From: Trichomonas vaginalis G3
Lineage: Eukaryota; Parabasalia; Trichomonadida; Trichomonadidae
Reading direction: 5' to 3'
Length of the DNA stretch: 64,000 nt
NCBI RefSeq assembly: GCF_026262505.1
Contig: NC_067204.1
Location: 3,443,797 to 3,507,796, forward strand
Both the position numbers and the translations under genes were made by a program. Below the pieces are notes generated by a model. That model was not told where the DNA came from. It worked only from the letters and a program-made list of their open reading frames with translations, and made no database searches. Positions 43,799 through 56,710 of the stretch are shown here, piece by piece (the first letter of the stretch is position 1; each line of letters begins with the position of its first letter).

Positions 43799-46700
43799 GC
43801 ATTATTGTTCTAAGCATGTCATTCCGGGAGACATTGCCTGTGCATGTCTCCCAGAATGGCATACTGTTCTGCATTCATAACTTGAATGCGGAACTTTGAC
43901 CGACAAGAGTGCATTGTGCACTCTTGTTGGTCTGCATGTGTCATTCCGGGAGACATTGCCTGTGCATGTCTCCCAGAATGGCATACTGTTCCGCATTCAT
44001 AACTTGAATGCGGAACTTTGACCGACAAGAGTGCATTGTGCACTCTTGTTGGTCTGCATGTGCCATTCCGGGAGACATTGCCTGTGCATGTCTCCCAGAA
44101 TGGCATACTGTTCTGCATTCATAACTTGAATGCGGAACTTTGACCGACAAGAGTGCATTGTGCACTCTTGTTGGTCTGCATGTGTCATTCCGGGAGACAT
44201 TGCCTGTGCATGTCTCCCAGAATGAGACAATTTATTGCAATCAGAATACGATTACAAAACTTTGACCGACAAGGGTGCATTGTGCACTCTTGTTGGTCTG
44301 CATGTGTCATTCCGGGAGACATTGCCTGTGCATGTCTCCCAGAATGGACATATTGCATCAGAAACGATTGCAAAACTTTGACCGACAAGAGTGCATTGTG
44401 CACTCTTGTTGGTCTGCATGTGTCATTCCGGGAGACATTGCCTGTGCATGTCTCCCAGAATGGACAATTTATTGCAATCAGAATACGATTGCAAAACTTT
44501 GACCGACAAGAGTGCATTGTGCACTCTTGTTGGTCTGCATGTGTCATTCCGGGAGACATTGCCTGTGCATGTCTCCCAGAATGGCATACTGTTCCGCATC
44601 ATAACTTGAATGCGGAACTTTGACCGACAAGAGTGCATTGTGCACTCTTGTTGGTCTGCATGTGTCATTCCGGGAGACATTGCCTGTGCATGTCTCCCAG
44701 AATGGCAATTTATTGCAATCAGAATACGATTGCAAAACTTTGACCGACAAGAGTGCATTGTGCACTCTTGTTGGTCTGCATGTGTCATTCCGGGAGACAT
44801 TGCCTGTGCATGTCTCCCAGAATGGCATACTGTTCCGCATTCATAACTTGAATGCGGAACTTTGACCGACAAGAGTGCATTGTGCACTCTTGTTGGTCTG
44901 CATGTGTCATTCCGGGAGACATTGCCTGTGCATGTCTCCCAGAATGGACAATTTATTGCAATCAGAATACGATTGCAAAACTTTGACCGACAAGAGTGCA
45001 TTGTGCACTCTTGTTGGTCTGCATGTGTCATTCCGGGAGACATTGCCTGTGCATGTCTCCCAGAAGCATACTGTTGCAATCATAACTTGAATGCGGAACT
45101 TTGACCGACAAGAGTGCATTGTGCACTCTTGTTGGTCTGCATGTGTCATTCCGGGAGACATTGCCTGTGCATGTCTCCCAGAATGGCATACTGTTCCGCA
45201 TTCATAACTTGAATGCGGAACTTTGACCGACAAGAGTGCATTGTGCACTCTTGTTGGTCTGCATGTGTCATTCCGGGAGACATTGCCTGTGCATGTCTCC
45301 CAGAATGGCAACTGTTTGCATTCATAACTTGAATGCGGAACTTTGACCGACAAGAGTGCATTGTGCACTCTTGTTGGTCTGCATGTGTCATTCCGGGAGA
45401 CATTGCCTGTGCATGTCTCCCAGAATGAGACAATTTATTGCAATCAGAATACGATTGCAAAACTTTGACCGACAAGAGTGCATTGTGCACTCTTGTTGGT
45501 CTGCATGTGTCATTCCGGGAGACATTGCCTGTGCATGTCTCCCAGAATGGCAATATTGCAATCATACGAATGCAAAACTTTGACCGACAAGAGTGCATTG
45601 TGCACTCTTGTTGGTCTGCATGTGTCATTCCGGGAGACATTGCCTGTGCATGTCTCCCAGAATGAGACAATTTATTGCAATCATACGATTGCAAAACTTT
45701 GACCGACAAGAGTGCATTGTGCACTCTTGTTGGTCTGCATGTGTCATTCCGGGAGACATTGCCTGTGCATGTCTCCCAGAATGGCATACTGTTGCATCAT
45801 AACTTGAATGCGGAACTTTGACCGACAAGAGTGCATTGTGCACTCTTGTTGGTCTGCATGTGCCATTCCGGGAGACATTGCCTGTGCATGTCTCCCAGAA
45901 TGGCATACTGTTCCGCATTCATAACTTGAATGCGGAACTTTGACCGACAAGAGTGCATTGTGCACTCTTGTTGGTCTGCGTGTGCCATTCCGGGAGACAT
46001 TGCCTGTACATGTCTCCCAGAATGAAACAATTTATTGCAATCAGAATACGATTACAAAACTTTGACCGACAAGGGTGCATTGTGCACTCTTGTTGGTCTG
46101 CATGTGTCATTCCGGGAGACATTGCCTGTGCATGTCTCCCAGAATGGCATACTGTTCCGCATTCATAACTTGAATGCGGAACTTTGACCGACAAGAGTGC
46201 ATTGTGCACTCTTGTTGGTCTGCATGTGTCATTCCGGGAGACATTGCCTGTGCATGTCTCCCAGAATGAGACAATTTATTGCAATCAGAATACGATTGCA
46301 AAACTTTGACCGACAAGAGTGCATTGTGCACTCTTGTTGGTCTGCATGTGTCATTCCGGGAGACATTGCCTGTGCATGTCTCCCAGAATGAGACAATTTA
46401 TTGCAATCAGAATACGATTGCAAAACTTTGACCGACAAGAGTGCATTGTGCACTCTTGTTGGTCTGCATGTGTCATTCCGGGAGACATTGCCTGTGCATG
46501 TCTCCCAGAATGAGACAATTTATTGCAATCAGAATACGATTGCAAAACTTTGACCGACAAGAGTGCATTGTGCACTCTTGTTGGTCTGCATGTGTCATTC
46601 CGGGAGACATTGCCTGTGCATGTCTCCCAGAATGGCATACTGTTCCGCATTCATAACTTGAATGCGGAACTTTGACCGACAAGAGTGCATTGTGCACTCT

Positions 46701-49700
46701 TGTTGGTCTGCATGTGTCATTCCGGGAGACATTGCCTGTGCATGTCTCCCAGAATGAGACAATTTATTGCAATCAGAATACGATTGCAAAACTTTGACCG
46801 ACAAGAGTGCATTGTGCACTCTTGTTGGTCTGCATGTGTCATTCCGGGAGACATTGCCTGTGCATGTCTCCCAGAATGGCATACTGTTCCGCATTCATAA
46901 CTTGAATGCGGAACTTTGACCGACAAGAGTGCATTGTGCACTCTTGTTGGTCTGCATGTGCCATTCCGGGAGACATTGCCTGTACATGTCTCCCAGAATG
47001 AAACAATTTATTGCAATCAGAATACGATTACAAAACTTTGACCGACAAGGGTGCATTGTGCACTCTTGTTGGTCTGCATGTGTCATTTCGGGAGACATTG
47101 CCTGTGCATGTCTCCCAGAATGGCATACTGTTCCGCATTCATAACTTGAATGCGGAACTTTGACCGACAAGAGTGCATTGTGCACTCTTGTTGGTCTGCA
47201 TGTGTCATTCCGGGAGACATTGCCTGTGCATGTCTCCCAGAATGGCATACTGTTCCGCATTCATAACTTGAATGCGGAACTTTGACCGACAAGAGTGCAT
47301 TGTGCACTCTTGTTGGTCTGCATGTGCTATTCCGGGAGACATTGCCTGTGCATGTCTCCCAGAATGAGACAATTTATTGCAATCAGAATACGATTGCAAA
47401 ACTTTGACCGACAAGGGTGCATTGTGCACTCTTGTTGGTCTGCATGTGTCATTCCGGGAGACATTGCCTGTGCATGTCTCCCAGAATGAGACAATTTATT
47501 GCAATCAGAATACGATTGCAAAACTTTGACCGACAAGAGTGCATTGTGCACTCTTGTTGGTCTGCATGTGTCATTCCGGGAGACATTGCCTGTGCATGTC
47601 TCCCAGAATGGCATACTGTTCCGCATTCATAACTTGAATGCGGAACTTTGACCGACAAGAGTGCATTGTGCACTCTTGTTGGTCTGCACGTGTCATTCCG
47701 GGAGACATTGCCTGTGCATGTCTCCCAGAATGAGACAATTTATTGCAATCAGAATACGATTGCAAAACTTTGACCGACAAGAGTGCATTGTGCACTCTTG
47801 TTGGTCTGCATGTGTCATTCCGGGAGACATTGCCTGTGCATGTCTCCCAGAATGGCATACTGTTCCGCATTCATAACTTGAATGCGGAACTTTGACCGAC
47901 AAGAGTGCATTGTGCACTCTTGTTGGTCTGCATGTGTCATTCCGGGAGACATTGCCTGTGCATGTCTCCCAGAATGGCATACTGTTCCGCATTCATAACT
48001 TGAATGCGGAACTTTGACCGACAAGAGTGCATTGTGCACTCTTGTTGGTCTGCATGTGTCATTCCGGGAGACATTGCCTGTGCATGTCTCCCAGAATGGC
48101 ATACTGTTCCGCATTCATAACTTGAATGCGGAACTTTGACCGACAAGAGTGCATTGTGCACTCTTGTTGGTCTGCATGTGCCATTCCGGGAGACATTGCC
48201 TGTGCATGTCTCCCAGAATGGCATACTGTTCTGCATTCATAACTTGAATGCGGAACTTTGACCGACAAGAGTGCATTGTGCACTCTTGTTGGTCTGCATG
48301 TGTCATTCCGGGAGACATTGCCTGTGCATGTCTCCCAGAATGAGACAATTTATTGCAATCAGAATACGATTGCAAAACTTTGACCGACAAGAGTGACATT
48401 GTGCACTCTTGTTGGTCTGCATGTGTCATTCCGGGAGACATTGCCTGTGCATGTCTCCCAGAATGGCATACTGTTCCGCATTCATAACTTGAATGCGGAA
48501 CTTTGACCGACAAGAGTGCATTGTGCACTCTTGTTGGTCTGCATGTGTCATTCCGGGAGACATTGCCTGTGCATGTCTCCCAGAATGAGACAATTTATTG
48601 CAATCAGAATACGATTGCAAAACTTTGACCGACAAGAGTGCATTGTGCACTCTTGTTGGTCTGCATGTGTCATTCCGGGAGACATTGCCTGTGCATGTCT
48701 CCCAGAATGGCATACTGTTCCGCATTCATAACTTGAATGCGGAACTTTGACCGACAAGAGTGCATTGTGCACTCTTGTTGGTCTGCATGTGTCATTCCGG
48801 GAGACATTGCCTGTGCATGTCTCCCAGAATGAGACAATTTATTGCAATCAGAATACGATTGCAAAACTTTGACCGACAAGAGTGCATTGTGCACTCTTGT
48901 TGGTCTGCATGTGTCATTCCGGGAGACATTGCCTGTGCATGTCTCCCAGAATGGCATACTGTTCCGCATTCATAACTTGAATGCGGAACTTTGACCGACA
49001 AGAGTGCATTGTGCACTCTTGTTGGTCTGCATGTGTCATTCCGGGAGACATTGCCTGTGCATGTCTCCCAGAATGGCATACTGTTCCGCATTCATAACTT
49101 GAATGCGGAACTTTGACCGACAAGAGTGCATTGTGCACTCTTGTTGGTCTGCATGTGCCATTCCGGGAGACATTGCCTGTGCATGTCTCCCAGAATGAGA
49201 CAATTTATTGCAATCAGAATACGATTGCAAAACTTTGACCGACAAGAGTGCATTGTGCACTCTTGTTGGTCTGCATGTGTCATTCCGGGAGACATTGCCT
49301 GTGCATGTCTCCCAGAATGGCATACTGTTCCGCATTCATAACTTGAATGCGGAACTTTGACCGACAAGAGTGCATTGTGCACTCTTGTTGGTCTGCATGT
49401 GTCATTCCGGGAGACATTGCCTGTGCATGTCTCCCAGAATGAGACAATTTATTGCAATCAGAATACGATTGCAAAACTTTGACCGACAAGAGTGCATTGT
49501 GCACTCTTGTTGGTCTGCATGTGTCATTTCGGGAGACATTGCCTGTGCATGTCTCCCAGAATGGCATACTGTTCTGCATTCATAACTTGAATGCGGAACT
49601 TTGACCGACAAGAGTGCATTGTGCACTCTTGTTGGTCTGCATGTGCCATTCCGGGAGACATTGCCTGTGCATGTCTCCCAGAATGAGACAATTTATTGCA

Positions 49701-49757
49701 ATCAGAATACGATTACAAAACTTTGACCGACAAGGGTGCATTGTGCACTCTTGTTTG
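43799..49757 (+). repeat. 122-bp three-hairpin satellite array, left arm (about 49 units)
   Basis: Each unit contains three hairpins. H1 is GACCGACAAGAGTGCA-TTG-TGCACTCTTGTTGGTC (16-bp stem with one G/T position). H2 is CATTCCGGGAGACAT-9 nt-ATGTCTCCCAGAATG (15 bp with one mismatch). H3 is either GTTCCGCATTCA-TAACT-TGAATGCGGAAC (12 bp, perfect) or TTGCAATC-AGAATAC-GATTGCAA (8 bp). Units are mostly 122 bp, with some shortened H3 variants at 44344, 45066, 45306, 45550, 45664 and 45786. A linked variant (GATTACAAAA with GACAAGGGTGCA) recurs near 44250, 46050, 47030 and 49712. Overlapping frames on both strands are by-products of the repeat. Confidence 0.95.
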
Positions 49758-50133
49758 TCATCCACTATGATATTAGAGAAAACACTTTACTTACATTATT
49801 TAAAATATTAATTTCCCTATTTAATATTTATTTATTATTTTTTGTGCTTTATATTCCCTATGGCATGTACTGAACTATTTTATAGACTCTACCGAGCTAT
49901 CTCCACATATAAACATTTGACAATAACACATATATACTCTCTTCATATTCTAGTCTCATGACATATTATTGCAAAAGCTATATTTATACAGCATACCTCA
50001 TAAAGTCTCATTATATCCCTATCTAAGCGTTCAAAACCTATTTTCCCCACGTAATCTGATTCTTCAGGCTCCGCTGATTCGATTTCTGCTGTCAGATCGT
50101 GAAAATATGAATCACATAACAAGATAAACACAA
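49758..50133. repeat. Core of the large palindrome, left arm
   Basis: About 376 bases whose reverse complement is 50417-50797, with very few differences. The pairing continues into the satellite units on both sides. It contains the 62-residue frame listed separately. Confidence 0.9.
49943..50131 (-). CDS. Core small protein, left copy
   Basis: The frame reads FILLCDSYFHDLTAEIESAE, then PEESDYVGKIGFERLDRDIM, then RLYEVCCINIAFAIICHETRI. It opens with a GTG and has no ATG, so a start or a splice joins may be missing. Its pattern FI..C.SYF..L.AE...KIGF is shared with the 38-residue frame at 18547-18663. A short Cys-containing hydrophobic end suggests a membrane-associated or structural peptide. 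It reads toward the left satellite arm. Whether it is translated is unknown. Confidence 0.35.
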   Translation of the reverse strand: MFILLCDSYFHDLTAEIESAEPEESDYVGKIGFERLDRDIMRLYEVCCINIAFAIICHETRI

Positions 50134-50416
50134 ATCCAAAATAATAATGTTTTCTTCAAATTGACTCTTCCACGATATTCATATATTTGTTATTAATTCC
50201 GTTTTCCCTTACAAATGTATTTAATTTTCTGAATAATACGTATTATAAAATGAATATCTCAAAAACTAAATTAAAAAATTAATACTGGGTAATAACTAGA
50301 TATATTGTGACTTTTTGAATTCACACACTTTTGGAAAAAATTGAATTTTTCTAAAATGATGTTGTTTGAACATGAACTTAAAGAGTTTTTTACGGAAAAT
50401 ATCAAGTTGGGTAACT
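50134..50416. other. Unique spacer at the centre of the palindrome
   Basis: 283 AT-rich bases that are not part of the inverted repeat. The two core frames diverge from it, so it could hold a bidirectional promoter. No motif is clear. Confidence 0.6.
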
Positions 50417-50797
50417 TGTATTTATCTTGTTATGTGATTCATATTTTCACGATCTGACAGCAGAAATCGAATCAGCGGAGCCTGAAGAATCAGATTACGT
50501 GGGGAAAATAGGTTTTGAACGCTTAGATAGGGATATAATGAGACTTTATGAGGTATGCTGTATAAATATAGCTTTTGCAATAATATGTCATGAGACTAGA
50601 ATATGAAGAGAGTATATATGTGTTATTGTCAAATGTTTATATGTGGAGATAGCTCGGTAGAGTCTATAAAATAGTTCAGTACATGCCATAGGGAATATAA
50701 AGCACAAAAAATAATAAATAAATATTAAATAGGGAAATTAATATTTTAAATAATGTAAGTAAAGTGTTTTCTCTAAATATCATAGTGGATGACAAAC
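50417..50797. repeat. Core of the large palindrome, right arm
   Basis: Inverted copy of 49758-50133. One visible difference is an extra T in CTCTAAATATC. Confidence 0.9.
50421..50606 (+). CDS. Core small protein, right copy
   Basis: Encodes the same 61 residues as the left copy and reads toward the right satellite arm. There is no ATG at its start, and a stop codon lies four codons upstream. Frame preservation in both arms may reflect recent duplication or gene conversion rather than selection. Confidence 0.35.
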   Translation, partial: FILLCDSYFHDLTAEIESAEPEESDYVGKIGFERLDRDIMRLYEVCCINIAFAIICHETRI

Positions 50798-52268
50798 AAG
50801 AGTGCACAATGCACCCTTGTCGGTCAAAGTTTTGTAATCGTATTCTGATTGCAATAAATTGTCTCATTCTGGGAGACATGCACAGGCAATGTCTCCCGGA
50901 ATGACACATGCAGACCAACAAGAGTGCACAATGCACTCTTGTCGGTCAAAGTTTTGCAATCGTATTCTGATTGCAATAAATTGTCTCATTCTGGGAGACA
51001 TGCACAGGCAATGTCTCCCGGAATGGCACATGCAGACCGACAAGAGTGCATTGTGCACTCTTGTCAGTCAAAGTTTTGTAATCGTATTCTGATTGCAATA
51101 AATTGTCTCATTCTGGGAGACATGCACAGGCAATGTCTCCCGGAATGACACATGCAGACCAACAAGAGTGCACAATGCACTCTTGTCGGTCAAAGTTCCG
51201 CATTCAAGTTATGAATGCGGAACAGTATGCCATTCTGGGAGACATGCACAGGCAATGTCTCCCGGAATGACACATGCAGACCAACAAGAGTGCACAATGC
51301 ACTCTTGTCGGTCAAAGTTCCGCATTCAAGTTATGAATGCGGAACAGTATGCCATTCTGGGAGACATGCACAGGCAATGTCTCCCGGAATGACACATGCA
51401 GACCAACAAGAGTGCACAATGCACTCTTGTCGGTCAAAGTTTTGCAATCGTATTCTGATTGCAATAAATTGTCTCATTCTGGGAGACATGCACAGGCAAT
51501 GTCTCCCGGAATGACACATGCAGACCAACAAGAGTGCACAATGCACTCTTGTCGGTCAAAGTTCCGCATTCAAGTTATGAATGCAAAGTATTGCCATTCT
51601 GGGAGACATGCACAGGCAATGTCTCCCGGAATGACACATGCAGACCAACAAGAGTGCACAATGCACTCTTGTCGGTCAAAGTTCCGCATTCAAGTTATGA
51701 ATGCGGAACAGTATGCCATTCTGGGAGACATGCACAGGCAATGTCTCCCGGAATGACACATGCAGACCAACAAGAGTGCACAATGCACTCTTGTCGGTCA
51801 AAGTTCCGCATTCAAGTTTTGAATGCGGAACAGTATGCCATTCTGGGAGACATGCACAGGCAATGTCTCCCGAAATGACACATGCAGACCAACAAGAGTG
51901 CACAATGCACCCTTGTCGGTCAAAGTTTTGCAATCGTATTCTGATTGCAATAAATTGTCCCATTCTGGGAGACATGCACAGGCAATGTCTCCCGGAATGA
52001 CACATGCAGACCAACAAGAGTGCACAATGCACTCTTGTCGGTCAAAGTTTTGCAATCGTATTCTGATTGCAATAAATTGTCTCATTCTGGGAGACATGCA
52101 CAGGCAATGTCTCCCGGAATGACACATGCAGACCAACAAGAGTGCACAATGCACTCTTGTCGGTCAAAGTTCCGCATTCAAGTTATGAATGCGGAACAGT
52201 ATGCCATTCTGGGAGACATGCACAGGCAATGTCTCCCGAAATGACACATGCAGACCAACAAGAGTGAA
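50798..52268 (-). repeat. 122-bp three-hairpin satellite array, right arm (about 12 units)
   Basis: Same three-hairpin unit as the left arm, inverted. It includes one unit with an altered H1 (GACCGACAAGAGTGCATTGTG near 51037, in which the H1 arm order is flipped) and one with a changed H3 (AATGCAAAGTATTGCC near 51580). The array fades out at GAGTGAACAATCCGCTTTCT. Confidence 0.95.
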
Positions 52269-53894
52269 CAATCCGCTTTCTCCTTTGAAATCCAACATTC
52301 TAATCACATCTACATTAATAAATTGTTATAAAATACTAATCAAAGATCCAATACAATTCTACTATCTTATACACACATTACCAATGTTAACACATCTTAT
52401 AACTTAAATTATTTCATAAAATTTGTTTTTATATCTTATTATTTTCTCATAATGCTTCTAATACATCTCTAATTTCTTACATTCAAACACCAATATCGTC
52501 ATACTATCATAAGCACTTAATTTTTTCAAATTTTTAGACTTAAATTTGAGCTACATTTTCATCATCATTTTTAGCCTTAAGCTTCTATAAGGTTATAATA
52601 CATTATCGTAATATTCTAATATTTATGATTCTTACTACTCAATTCAATATAATCATATAAGTCACTCATAATCAGGAGCATAATTTAAAAATCTATAGCT
52701 CATATTTTGACAATTATATATATAGATGATGCATATTGCAATTCCGGTTTCAACACGATCAAATGCCAAACCATGATAAAATATATATCAATTTACAAAA
52801 TATCGATTAACATTAGAATCCATATCTAATTCCATCAATGCACAAGTTGTAAATGCTTAATTCATCTTTGAGAAACGTGAATAGCACAATTTTATAAGAT
52901 TATTTGTTGAATATTTAAAATATAAGCCAAATCGAATCTGCTGTATATTACTTTAGTTTATAATTGAATGTTAAATGTGCTCAGATAAATATTTGAGTCA
53001 GATATCGCATTTTCAAATTTCAAATTTTATCTCATGAAGTTAGAATTCATTTGATCATACAACATCATATTAGTCAAACTAGAGTTCAATCGCGATTCCA
53101 AAATGGAACAATTGCTTGTTTTATCAAAATGTTAAAATATTAATCTAAAAAACTTAATATCTAACCAAAACATTCCAGAAATATCATATACAGGTATATG
53201 CAATCTAAATGCACACGAAATACTGAAAATTAAAAAGAATATTTATGAGATTATTAAATCTTATGCATTTCAATGAAGAGTCGATAATTATCATCTCTAT
53301 AGGTTATATATCAACAAATGAGTTTTTGGATTGACCACTACTATACTAATGTGATCAAATTAATCCGATTTCTTGAATTTTCATTTGAAGCATTCGCAGT
53401 AGTAGGGGTACCTTTATATATTAACATATTAAAAAATTGCGCCCAGATTCGCAGTTTAATCATGATTTTAAGATTGCATTAGATTTCGAAATGCAGAAAA
53501 AAATCACTTTAGATTCCCTTCAAACTCTAAGCATAAGCATGTCTCTATATGAGGAAACTATTTGAGCTATTCATTTGGCGGCCCAAAAACTCATGTTGCC
53601 TGAGCGCAGAAAATACCAATTTTTGGACCCTGGGTAGGGTCATGCATGTTTTCTAAATGTTGGAAAAGTAGGGTATAATAGTATAATCATCTGGATGAAA
53701 ATCCAATATGTCTCGACTTGTCTATTGTTATTGTGTCATTTCATATCTATGAACTTAATTAATGTTCATAAATTAATTCCGATATCTTTGTGAAGATTGA
53801 TTTCCACATGTCTAACATAATATTTGTATCTTCTAATGAGTTTAAAAGATATTTATATGCCGATTTGCAAATGTGTTCTCTTAAAAAATTATTG
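52269..53894. other. Long AT-rich intergenic region
   Basis: No gene, satellite or strong inverted repeat is recognised in these 1.6 kb. Confidence 0.6.
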
Positions 53895-55324
53895 ATGTCC
53901 GAACAAGACATTCATCCAAATAAATTCAGCGAACTGCGAAGTTAATGTAAAAATCACATTGATACATATATTGCATTGTATCAGCTGAAAACGGACAAAG
54001 AAGAAGAATTAAAAGAAATTTACAAAAAGATCAAAACAGAATTGATTGATTCAAAGAAATTCTCACCAACAAGGATTATGGATGATATTTTAAATATAAT
54101 TCCGTATAATAATCGCTATGCAAAATCATATTTATTTCTTGCCAAACTAATATTTGATGATTACCATCAGGAAGGGGCTCCCGATCATGAACCTGTTTCA
54201 AACTTCCTGTTTTATAAAGAATATGGATATAAATTAGACAATTCTATTACTTACGGAAGACTTGACTCAGAAAATTTAGACATTCATACAGAAAATACGA
54301 TTTACAGAGCAATTATGTATAATGACTTAGATAGATTCATATCATTCACAGAGATAGAAGATTTTGATAAAGATCAAACACTTAACAGTAGTTTATATCC
54401 AGATTCTTACGAAGGATATTCATTACTTGAATTATGTTGTTACCATGGAGCAGTTGATTGTTTCAAATTCTTAAGAACGAAATTCAGCTCAGAAATAACA
54501 GAAACATGTCTGGAATTTTCATTTTTAGGTGGAAATCAAGAAATCATGAGTGAATGTTTGAAATATCAAACACCAAATGAAAAATGCATGGAATATGCAA
54601 TTATTTCACACAACATTGATTTTGTTACATTCTTGATGAATGAATATAATTTAGAGATTGATTTAGATTATTGTACCCAGTATAATAATCTAGAATCATT
54701 TTTAGTATATTTCGATCAAACTAATGATATTGACGAATGCTATAATATTTCGATGATATTTAATATTCCTTATCTTTGTGAATATTCCCTATCAAATGGT
54801 GCAAATATCAATGAAAAAACCGCTCTTCATGATGCAGCACTTAATAATTGTAAAGAAATAGCCGAACTTCTTATTTCACATGGTATAAATATCAATGAAA
54901 AAGATGATGATGGAAAAACCGCTCTACATATTGCAGCAGAATCTAATAGTAAAGAAACGGCCGAACTTCTTATTTCACATGGTATCAATATCAATGAAAA
55001 AGATAATGATGGAAAAACCGCTTTTTATATTGCAGCACTTTGTAACTATCCAGGAATAGCCGAACTTCTTATTTCCCACGGTGCAAATATCAATGAAAAA
55101 GATAATGATAGAAAAACTGCTCTTCATCATGCAGCAGAATCTAATAGTAAAGAAATGGCCGAACTTCTTATTTCACATGGTATCAATATCAATGAAAAAG
55201 ATAATAATGGATAAAGTGCTCTTGATATTGCAGCAAGTAATATTAAATCTCTTATTTCGTATAGTGTAAATATTAATATTAATAAACAAAATAATGATTG
55301 AAAAACTATTCTTTCATCTGAAGA
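53895..55324 (+). pseudogene. DUF3447-type ankyrin protein, decayed
   Basis: From the ATG at 53895 the frame gives MSEQDIHPNKFSELRS, a TAA at 53943, then CKNHIDTYIALYQLKTDKEE and an uninterrupted frame to a TAA at 55212. Beyond that, ankyrin-like coding (SALDIAASNIKSLISY) continues and then decays with several stops. The N-terminal 280 residues are the trichomonad DUF3447-like region (DDILNIIPYNNRYAKSYLFL; YSLLELCCYHGAVDCFKFL). Four or five ankyrin repeats of the ISHGININEKDxDGKTALH type follow. Both internal stops are one base from sense codons (TTA to TAA; AAA to TAA), so loss was recent. Confidence 0.8.
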
Positions 55325-56589
55325 TTAATTTCATTAGAAATAAAAAAATCATTTCATTGGCAATAAAAAAATTACAAAATAATATGAAGATATATCATAT
55401 TGTGAATCATATATTGTCTTTATATTTCTACATCAAATGGATTGGTATGAATCTTAAAAAATTTTCGAGATTTTTGTAAGCGATTCTTCTGAATATGTTT
55501 GATAGAATTACTTTCTATTCTTGTATTGTCCGAGTATTTCGTTAATATTGACACTTCCATGAATCGAAGATAATAATCTTTGATCAATAAAATCTTCAGG
55601 ATTAGTTTCGCATTTAATTGTTTACCAAACTTCCTTAAATGTTGATTCGCAGACTCTATAATGGCTGCAAGAGGAAGTGCATTAAATTTTGTAGCATGTT
55701 TCCAGAAGAAAAATGTAAATAATCCTTGTGCTTTTCCTTTATCGTTCGTATGGATAGATAATTTAAATATGGTGCGAGTAATATATTAAAACTTGTCAGA
55801 AATAACCTCTAAGGTGGATTATGCATATGAATTATTTTATAATTTAGTTTTAAATGAAAATTTGCAACAGTAATCGAGTCGTTTACTAAATAAAACGTTT
55901 CTTTTAGTACCTGTACATTTGGTGATTAATATCAAAGTTAAGGGTACCGGAAAGTGAGGTGACGCGATTTCGAGTATCGCTCATAACTTCATTTGTAGTA
56001 AAGATATTAATGATATTGAAACATATATTAGTAGTGTATATACTAAGGTTTTTATTTCTATGATATTGAGGTCTTGGATACTTCCAGTTTGAAGAAAACT
56101 GTTTCGCAATTTTCGAACTTGCGGGCCTATCTAGTCCCTGGTTATTCCATGGCAGGGGCTGATACTGCAGAAATGATATCTAGGTACAAGATACTAGATA
56201 TTTTATAGAAAACATTTGGCACTTGTTAAAAAGTGTCGAGATGCAATTAGTGGGTAACTTCAAAACTAAGACCGATTGCACTACAATCTCACTGGATTCT
56301 GATAATTACCATTAGGGAACAAACCCAATGGTAGTGGTTTCCAGTCGAAATTGTCTCATTCAAAGTTTAATTAGATATGTATCTAGTCCTCCAATATTGT
56401 GTTTAAGTCAGTGAGATACATTAAACACAAAATTTCAATGGTTATACTAAAAGTTTTACAGAACAAAGTTTATTTTCAATTCTCATATGTTGAGATAAAT
56501 GCACTTTTTCCCCTCCAGATTTTAAAAATTTTGTATGATTTTTTTATGTTTTCGATAGCCTTATAATCATAAACATCGTTTTCACTTAG
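55325..56589. other. Intergenic with decayed coding traces
   Basis: Short open stretches occur (for example from 55661), but no family is recognised. Confidence 0.5.
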
Positions 56590-56710
56590 TTTGAATATGA
56601 TACTATGATACATCATCACTTAAGGTTTATACTCATATAAACAAAACAAAATAAAAATGATTTTATGAGTTTGAAAAGTGTTGTTTTTATAAAAGCTTTC
56701 ACTTCACTTT
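56590..56710 (+). repeat. Second copy of the dispersed segment near 6860-6965
   Basis: Shares AAAAATGATTTTATG and TTTATAAAAGCTTTCACTTC with the first copy. No gene follows directly, so it may be a detached 5' region of an ankyrin gene. Confidence 0.6.

Noticed and set aside
43799-52268. CRISPR-like array
   Set aside because: There are no variable spacers between constant repeats. The whole unit is constant except for two versions of one hairpin, no cas-type gene is near, and the organism is a eukaryote.
43802-52407. Dozens of overlapping open frames on both strands of the satellite (MHCALLLVC..., MRNSMPFWETC..., and relatives)
   Set aside because: They repeat with the 122-bp unit, shift frame from unit to unit because 122 is not a multiple of three, and occur on both strands at once. 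They are by-products of a stop-poor repeat.
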